This document shows, in pieces, positions 57,130 to 64,000 of a stretch of DNA of 64,000 bases. The stretch spans positions 8,826,913-8,890,912 of the forward strand of contig CM040450.1 of assembly GCA_022749755.1 (NCBI GenBank). Direction: 5' to 3'. Source of the stretch: Azadirachta indica (Eukaryota > Streptophyta > Magnoliopsida > Sapindales > Meliaceae). Under the pieces are notes generated by a model. It was not told the origin of the DNA and did not search any database. It worked only from the letters and a program-made list of their open reading frames with translations. A program made the position numbers and the translations under genes. Positions within the stretch are counted from its first letter, which is position 1; every line of letters begins with the position of its first letter.

Positions 57130-59997
57130 TTTCACATTTTACTATATAGTCAAATGCACCGTTTTTATTTTTCTAAACTACTGCAATGCATGTGAAGAGA
57201 AGATTTTTGAAAAAAGAAATAGTAACATATACATTACAATTATGGCAAAGGACCCAAATTTTAAAAATAAATAACAATTACGCCTTAGAATTGAAAATAA
57301 GTGACAATGAAACTCTTTCTATTAGATTTTCTTTCATTATTTACTGATCATTTTTTACGACACTTCTTCAAATTTTGATGCAATAAAGGCATCAAAATTA
57401 ATCTTATTAGTGACAATTCATCAAAAATAAAGTATTTTTAACTAGCTCATTTGCAACCACTTTCAACAACTACTAGCAATCGAAAAAAGACATTTTTGAC
57501 AAAATTTCACTTGTTGTGTCATCATATTGCATGGTTAGAGAAATACCTTTTCTTTTTTGTAGTATTCTATGAAACTCCATTTTATTAATGGCACAATATA
57601 TTGCATTTACAACGCAATACACCAAGTTTAACGCTCAATTTCAATCATCAATATGTGAATAATAACAAATTAAATTTCATATATGTGTATAACAATAATA
57701 AGCACATAAATCAAATGAGTAAAAAAGTAGAAAAGGACAACACCAAAATTTTATGTGATTCAGCAAATTTTTGTCCATGTCTCAAAGCTCCAAGTTTGAG
57801 AATTTCACTCTTATACCTTTAAACCCAAAGAAAACCAATTATAACTTCAAGTAGACTTGATAGGTAGTACCCAAACCTTACACCAAGGGGTCTACATGGA
57901 TGCCTATCTATCCTTTACAAGTAAGTGACTTATGAGTGTTACTTATACCTCATAATCTAAAAGTGTTTCCCTCCCACTTACACATAAGAAGCATAAAGAA
58001 ATAACCTTGAGAAAAGAATTTTATCAAGGAAAGTATAACACTCTTTTCAAAGAATAGTAAAAATGAAAACTAGAGTTTGTAATGAATTAGATGTACGATT
58101 TTCAAAGATAAGCTCAAATTCTAAAATATATAACAATGTTTTTCAAGCATGCTAAAACTTGTTTCAAATGCGTTTACACTATTACTAATAGAAAAATATT
58201 GAAAACTAGCCGTTAAGAATAAAAAATCAAAATTTTTAGAATTTCGATTGATCAAAAATGACCATTCGATTAACTAGATGGGCAAATTTAGCTAAACAAA
58301 TGTTCCAATTCAATTGGCCAAGTTCGATGTCGATTTTAATTATTGTTCATCAATTCTATTGAAGCTGCTGGATTAATTTATATGAATCGAATTGAAAACT
58401 AAAAAGTGAACTAGTTTTGACCAAGATTGACTTTTCTGTTAAAACATTATGGACCAATTAGTTGACCCAATCAGAAAACTAGCTTTATATAGAGTTCATA
58501 ATGTATACGATTAGGTCCATCCCAAGTGGGAGTTGGAATTTAGTCTCTAAAAAACCTACAGCTAGTTTTTGCATATTCAAAATATTCATATTAAAATTAT
58601 ATAACTATAAGATTTTTAAAAGTATTAAAAACTTTGTTTTTAATAAAAGAACAAAAAATATTCTGAGGATTTGAATGCAAATCAATAATCATTTTAAAGG
58701 CACATTACAATTATAATTATCTACCTAAAAATGTATAAGTTTACTCCACATCGATGCTTTGATTTTGGATATTTTTTGAATCATCACAATTACATTCTAA
58801 TTCTTCATATTCAAAAGTTTCACAACAAATACTACAAGTAGAATTTAGTTAATAATAGTTATCAATATTTGTTATTATGAAAACAATAACTTATAAGCCT
58901 TAGGACTAACATCAAAGACCTCTAGGTCACTAGACATCTTGTAAGATTTCAACATTAGGACTTCTGAATACCTAGTGATCATCAAAGGACATGGTGACTT
59001 AACTCCTTGTAATTAAGATTTAAGGGTCCAAAAGCTCAATATAGAATCAAAGGCCTAACGATCTCAAATTCAACAAGTGTTTTTCAAAGCTTAGTTAGCA
59101 TAACAACTAATGAAAATTTGCCACATGAATTAACTAGATTTTGTTAATAATTATTATTATCACTTGGATTTATTTACTAGTAGTAAACCTAAATTTTGTG
59201 GTAATAGTCAAAGAAATTACCTTAGGCCATATTATTGAGCTTGAATAAGTGGCTTTTGTGTATTAGCTTATATATAGGCATAATTTGTTTTTAAGATCTA
59301 TAGTTGAATAATTATTTTATTCTATTTACAATCATCAACGATTAAGGATTTTGATTTCGTATTTAACATTTATAGTTCAATAATTATTTTATTCTATTTA
59401 CAATCATCAACGATTAAGGATTTTGATTTTGTATTTAACATTTATAGTTCAATAATTATTTTATTCTATTTACAATCACAAGGATTAAGGATTTTGATTT
59501 AAAGAAGAATCAACTAAGAGGTATTTTATAAAGAATAGGATTCTATATGAGTAAAAAAGGAACTTAAGTGATAAATGTATGAAATTATTATAAAAGTTTA
59601 TTCTCGTTCTTTTCCAAAAAAAAAGATTTTGATCTATCAAAGAATATTTATAAGGACAAATTTAAGGTCAACAGTTCAATTTGTTTATTGGTTTACAACA
59701 ATAGATTAGAATTACATTGTTAGATCAGGTTAAAAATGTTAGAATATTAGAATTTCACATAAATCTATGCTCATAAAGTGTAATAAAAATTGTAGGAAAT
59801 TATATAGTTCTATTTAAATTTTAGGTTTCAATATGTTAAACAAAACATCTGAAGGAAAATTTCAAAAGTCGTTTATCCCTGAAGGATTTTGATATGTATA
59901 ATTTTGAATGTTATAAAATTAAGGTTTTTAATTTTATTCCAATTTTTTCATGTTATGATAAAATTTTAAATGTTATAAGTACTTATCTCTTCAAATA
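57130..59997. repeat. Repeat X, copy B2 (3'-truncated)
   Basis: AT-rich, no gene. Collinear with 24350-27128 and then breaks at ACTGAAAGC (to 60006), where it joins directly to P450 intron sequence equivalent to 28119. Confidence 0.65.
59299..59500. repeat. 72-bp tandem repeat, 2.8 copies
   Basis: Units start at 59299, 59371 and 59443, each beginning tatagtt(g/c)aataattatttt; exact period 72. Highest copy number among the four homologous sites. Confidence 0.8.
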
Positions 59998-60388
59998 CTG
60001 AAAGCCTGGATACCAATGAAAATAAATTGGTACTTGATGGACCTCTGTAGCTGTAATGCAACTTGCTTATTGATAAAAAGATGTTGTCATGCCTTTTGCT
60101 CCATATACATTGCAAACAACCTGAACGTGGATCCTAACAACAAATGGAACTAGGGATATACTCCATGACTTTCGCACAAACAAACTCATGTTATCGTGAT
60201 TTTTCACCTTGCATGCATTTACATGCCACCAGCTAAACAAGCCAAATTTGGATCCTACAATATATCTACATCTGCAGCTAAAGATGTTGGTTTTAATCCC
60301 AGTAGTAAAATCAAAATCACAAGCTTTAGATAAATAATAAAAGGGACGCAAAGAAAATGTAAATAGATACATGCAAGAGTATAGATAC

Positions 60389-61520
60389 CTTACTTAGAAG
60401 ATACAATGTCCAAGTCAACACTGAACCAGTATTCTCATGGCCAGCAACTAACATAGACAAAAGATCGTCTCTTAATTGTACACTTGAGACCTGATGCATA
60501 CAGAACATCATAATAGGACAAGTTTAGAAAATAAAGATTTGAAATTCAATGTCTTAAAAGAATTAAGACTAAAGCAGTTCATCCAAGCTCATTCATTGAA
60601 ATAAGTCGCATGCTCAAAAAAGAACAAAATAAAAGAAACAGTTTTCATTTATCTTTACTCCATAACAAGTTGTAACCATAACTTGAGATATACAATAACT
60701 ATATTTCGGCATACATATGCACATGCATAAATAAAATCTTTAAAAAAAAATAACAACCATCGCTAATAAAGAGTTCCAACACTTTGCTTGAGAATAATGC
60801 TGCTCCCCTTCCATGTGCGACTCATTAAATTCTAATGCAGACGAAATGTACAATTCCAGAACACATCTATCTATAATTCCATTCCAACACCTGCAAATGC
60901 ATTCTAAACAGTGAAATAAAAGCACACTAAGTAATACATGCAAACCTCTTCTCTAGTGGTACGCAGGAAACGGAGGACACTAGGATCACTGTCATTCACA
61001 TATTCCTCGTCATCAATTCTTTCACCTTCAGCTTCTACATTCTCTTTGCACTTTGCAATAAGCTCTTCCACAGTTTTTCTAATCAACGCAACTGCGTTTT
61101 CAGCTTTTATTTGTCTCCGAACAGTCTTGCACAATGCATTAATCTGCAACAGCACTGACTTGCAAAGTTTAATGGCCAAATTAGATTGAACAAAGATTTG
61201 GATTAACATGGAAAGGAACCTGCCTTCCAGTAAGGTAAAATATCAGTAGAACAAAGCTCTAACTCTTTCAAAGCAGTGTAAACAGCACCAATAACTAGGC
61301 TGTCATCTGTAAGCGAGTCAAAATTTTAGTTCAATAGCGAAAGGCGAATAACATCGAGGGTCAATTGAGAAAACTTTTCTTCCACATTTACAGCAGATCC
61401 ATTTAGGACATCAGTTTGCAGCTTCTCTTCCAATCTGACAGCACTTTTGCAAAATACCCTATCAATTGTTACAGACAAGTAGTTTTTGTGTAAAGACGGA
61501 ACCACAGACCTGCGCCTTGC
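60389..61520 (-). pseudogene. CYP97C-like P450 pseudogene, middle exons (unit 2)
   Basis: Three exons read leftwards: 61224-61520 ([15 protein letters not shown] to LPYWK), with TAA for the Tyr after LLN; 60946-61143 ([11 protein letters not shown] to TREE), open; 60389-60490 ([20 protein letters not shown]), with Asn for the conserved Thr of the I-helix motif. The two following exons found in unit 1 at 27427-27879 are missing because of the deletion at 60006. The first intron has the same GC donor (AAG|GCAGGT) as in unit 1. Upstream exon stub at 63223-63261. Confidence 0.82.
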
Positions 61521-63222
61521 CTGCCAAGAAACCAAATTTTATCTCAAGTGATAAATCCAAAACAATAATTGAATATAACCCTTTTAAAACCTCTCTACAT
61601 GCTGAAGGTTATGAATGAAGGTAAGTTCAGTCGTGATCTGAAAGGAACAAAAAAGAAATGGCATGACCTCTAGTCTGTACCATGTACGAAATCAAACCAA
61701 CTGGGCTCAAAATCAAAAGCATTCAATCAAAAGGATATTTTATACATGTCCTAGCCTTCAAGCTTATCTTTTAAGGTCAAGTGTAAAATTAACATGTATT
61801 ATAAGGTCCATAAAAATTCTAACTCTTTATAAAATAAATAGGAGCCAGAGTGCATTAAGTGCAATCGCTACTCAGTTCCAGCTAAGAAACATAAAAACAC
61901 AAGTACTGTTAAGCCCTAGCCTCACATTGACATCAAAGAACCTCATTTTACTCAAAATCATGCAAGCAACCTCAACCCCTCTTAGATCTAAGATCTTTCT
62001 CTCTGAACATGATGAAAAAATAAACAATGAATAAAGAAAATCTTATATGTCACTGCTGAACAATATGCCAGTACCATCCACTAACCTTCGGCCACACCAT
62101 CCACGCAAAGTATATCAAAGGAGAGCTGCCCAACAAACCATGAGCTGCTTGTTTTCTACGTTTTTCACTCTATTTACTACCATGTTTGCAGTGGTGATAG
62201 CCAAACCAATGCCCAACTCATGTCAACATCCCAATTGTTGCACTTAGACGGCAGTGACAAATCCTTTGTAGGCCACCCCGGAGTTAACCAAATTTGCTCT
62301 CAACTTCTACACATCTTGTTTTTGTGCCTCAGCCTATCTATATTTCTCTTCTCTTGACTCATCTCATGCTTCTTATTATCTACTGGTTTTCATTGGTTTG
62401 ATAATAAAATATATTGCTAAGTATCTATCTGGCATGATCTTGTAAGTAGTCAATATATCTGTTTGTTAAACCCAATACTGAGGTCTATTACTTGTTTCTT
62501 GTTGTAACCAAATCAAGCTCTCCCTCTTGACTCATCTCTTACTGTATGAGAAGGTTTTTTCCTTTCTTTCTTGGTCTAGAATGGATGTTGAGCTATGGTG
62601 TTTCGTTTATTATTGAAAGTAAGCAAGAAAAATGCTGTTAATGTTAACGGATGAAGTGTTGCAGCTTTGTTTGATGATTGATTGGCAATAACAAATTCTT
62701 GGACGGTGAAAGCTGTTATTGTATCATCATTCACCACTAGGTAAGTGAACGGATCAAGTTTGATATACTTTTACCAAAGCGGTGCGCAAATGAACCTAAA
62801 AATATCTTTGTTCCAAGTTGAGCATTAGGAACCCCTATGCTTGAAGTTGAGGGGCCGTGCTAAAGCTAAAAATAGAAATGTATAAGGTGTCATTAAATGG
62901 TAGTTATTGGAGTCGTATTAGTTGTCTCTTCGTTATTCATTACTCATTCAACACTATATAAGTCTTGCACTAGTTTATTAGTTAATATCATTCAATAATA
63001 ATGCAACCTCTAAGCAATTAGCTAGAAACACATCTCAATTTTTAATTTCAAAATCTTTCGCTTTTTTGCTTCTCTAGATTCAGTTATTTATCTTTCAAAG
63101 TTCCTTCTATAGAATTTTTAACTTCTCTCCAATTAAATCCCTCGTATCTTACTTGCGAGATAAAAATAATAGTAATAAAAACAGAAAAATCCCAAATAAA
63201 AAGAGAGATAAAATGACATTAC
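61521..63222. other. P450 intron with unit 2/unit 3 junction
   Basis: Homologous to 29629-31268, with short extra stretches at about 61711-61730 and 61876-61910. A 66-codon frame at 62047-62247 matches nothing I recognise and is not conserved in unit 1. The LTR-like segment lies at 62858-63030. Confidence 0.5.
62858..63030 (+). mobile_element. Putative short copia-type LTR, unit 3
   Basis: Third copy of the LTR-like segment. The first bases read TGCTAAAGC; TATA box TATATAAG at 62955-62962. Confidence 0.36.
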
Positions 63223-63261
63223 CCTCCAAAGCAAGTCTTCAGCAATTGCAAAACCCAACCC
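63223..63261 (-). pseudogene. CYP97C-like exon stub (start of unit 3)
   Basis: Minus-strand reading GLGFAIAEDLLWR then GTAATG donor; joins in phase to 61520. Cut at 63261 by MULE-A. Slightly more diverged than the other two stubs. Confidence 0.7.
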
Positions 63262-64000
63262 ATTCTTGAAAGTAAGTTTTGAGTATAGCTACTATTAGTT
63301 TCGAGTTACACTTTCGAGTTAGGCGAATATTCTACCTACATTCGAGTTACACTTTCAATTTTGACAGATCTCAGGTGGATGCACAGTTATGTTAAGTAAT
63401 GAAAACTAGAAACTCTAGGTGTTTTGCCATTGATTAACTGTTGTTTCTTGTTTTTCGTGCAATTATAGAGTTGCCGATTATAATAGTTACTCAGTTAAGA
63501 GGTTCTTGGGAACGTACTTTGAATGATGGTGATGTTTACATTAGTGGCGAGTTGATGCCCTTTTTAGTGTGGATCGAGACAAAATATATCAATACTTCAT
63601 GCAGATTGTTTATGCTGGATATGGGATTAATCCATCTGAGGAAACTATCAAAGTGAAAGCGATCTTTTTTTACTATGCACAAGTTTTGGGAATGTCTCAA
63701 ATACCAACTTCTATTAACATTGAATCTAGTTTCTGCATTTTTATTAATGTTAATAATGCAGATTTTAATAATGCGAGGGGTCATTATTACCTATATCCAA
63801 CTAAGGAACGCATTAGTGGTGGAAAGCAATCTAGGCCATATGATTTTTAGCATCGAAGCATAGGAGGAGTGACCACGCCCTATTCAAGTCCTCTTGTGGG
63901 AGTAATCAACTCAATAATGTAATTCTTACAATGTTGTCAGAATAGGCACAGTTCAATAATGAATTTAATTACACAAATGCAAAGGCTCAGCTTGAAGAAT
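63262..64000 (+). mobile_element. MULE-A, start of unit 3 (runs off window)
   Basis: CGAAAGT-like motifs, then the mudrA N-terminal region; same left junction with the P450 stub as in units 1 and 2. Confidence 0.75.
63465..64000 (+). pseudogene. mudrA-like remnant, 5' part (MULE-A, unit 3)
   Basis: Begins with ATA in place of the start ATG, as in the other A copies. The N-terminal region reads IELPIIIVTQLRGSWERTL and, after the frameshift near MPF, YQYFMQIVYAGYGINPSEET. Stop behind RPYDF at 63850. The remainder lies outside the window. Confidence 0.8.

Larger units (their letters stand above)
49031..57130 (+). mobile_element. MULE-B, unit 2 (most complete MULE in the window)
   Basis: Order: CGAAAGT-type terminal motifs (49090-49370), mudrA (49468-52038), middle palindromes (52375-52520), Ulp1-like gene (minus, about 52980-55400), DUF1985-like part (55540-55728), a 24-bp tandem repeat array (56197-56460), then a conserved non-coding stretch. 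It keeps parts deleted in the other three copies. It begins at a P450 exon (49030/49031). No clear terminal inverted repeat; the right limit is approximate. Confidence 0.74.
30309..62262. repeat. Tandem segmental duplication, unit 2
   Basis: Second copy, about 32 kb, collinear with unit 1 over its whole length. It carries the frameshifted subtilase copy, the better preserved MULE-B and a gypsy fragment with an intact first zinc knuckle. Paralogous tandem copies are the simplest reading, but two haplotypes wrongly assembled in series would look similar. The start of a third copy at 62263 argues against that. Confidence 0.93.
62263..64000. repeat. Tandem segmental duplication, start of unit 3
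   Basis: The last 1.7 kb repeats the opening of units 1 and 2: P450 intron, putative LTR, exon stub and the first part of MULE-A with its mudrA-like remnant. The rest of this unit lies outside the window, so the copy number of the array is unknown. Confidence 0.9.

Noticed and set aside
62047..62247. 66-codon frame with a hydrophobic start and Cys-rich end, briefly reminiscent of a wall-associated kinase N-terminus.
   Set aside because: No real match to the GUB-WAK pattern, and not conserved in unit 1. It lies within a P450 intron.
1..64000. tRNA, rRNA, CRISPR, riboswitch or bacterial phage-like features.
   Set aside because: None could be seen. Short repeats here belong to MULE ends, minisatellites or simple sequence, and all coding evidence is plant nuclear.

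Overview
The window is plant nuclear DNA, most likely from a eudicot. It is AT-rich and has split genes with plant-type introns, a plant subtilase gene, a carotenoid-hydroxylase-type cytochrome P450 pseudogene, Mutator-like elements (MULEs) with Ulp1-like cargo, and a Ty3/gypsy fragment with a plant tRNA-Met primer site. I see no tRNA, rRNA, CRISPR array or bacterial-type operon. The species cannot be named from the sequence.

The dominant structure is a head-to-tail segmental duplication with a period of about 30-32 kb. Using an arbitrary phase, unit 1 is 1-30308, unit 2 is 30309-62262, and unit 3 starts at 62263 and runs off the window. The units are nearly identical apart from point changes and several deletions of 0.4-1.2 kb. 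Order within a unit: CYP97C-like intron with a small putative LTR; a 39-bp CYP97C exon stub; MULE-A (mudrA-like transposase remnant on +, Ulp1/DUF1985-like remnant on -, with a truncated gypsy element nested in the latter); an AT-rich repeat here called X; an intronless subtilase gene (+); the 3' exons of the CYP97C-like pseudogene (-); MULE-B (same family, no gypsy insertion); a second copy of X; and the middle exons of the CYP97C-like pseudogene (-).

Only one gene looks intact: the subtilase at 13771-16017 (748 codons, full catalytic set). Its duplicate at 44590-46837 carries a one-base net insertion exactly at the catalytic aspartate codon and is a pseudogene. The subtilase and the P450 face each other tail to tail, about 1.1 kb apart.

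The P450 exons together cover roughly 400 of the about 540 residues expected for CYP97C (carotenoid epsilon-ring hydroxylase). The N-terminus is missing. MULE-A abuts one exon and MULE-B abuts another, and both copies carry stops and frameshifts. One stop and both MULE junctions are shared by the units, so the P450 was dead before the tandem duplication; other lesions are private to one unit.

The evidence supports decay, nested insertion and recent tandem amplification rather than a new functional system. The points most worth a second look are the catalytic-site frameshift in one subtilase copy, the precise MULE/exon junctions with a duplicated exon flanking MULE-B, the CGAAAGT-type repeat and palindrome architecture of the MULE family, and microhomology or filler-DNA deletion scars that separate the units.
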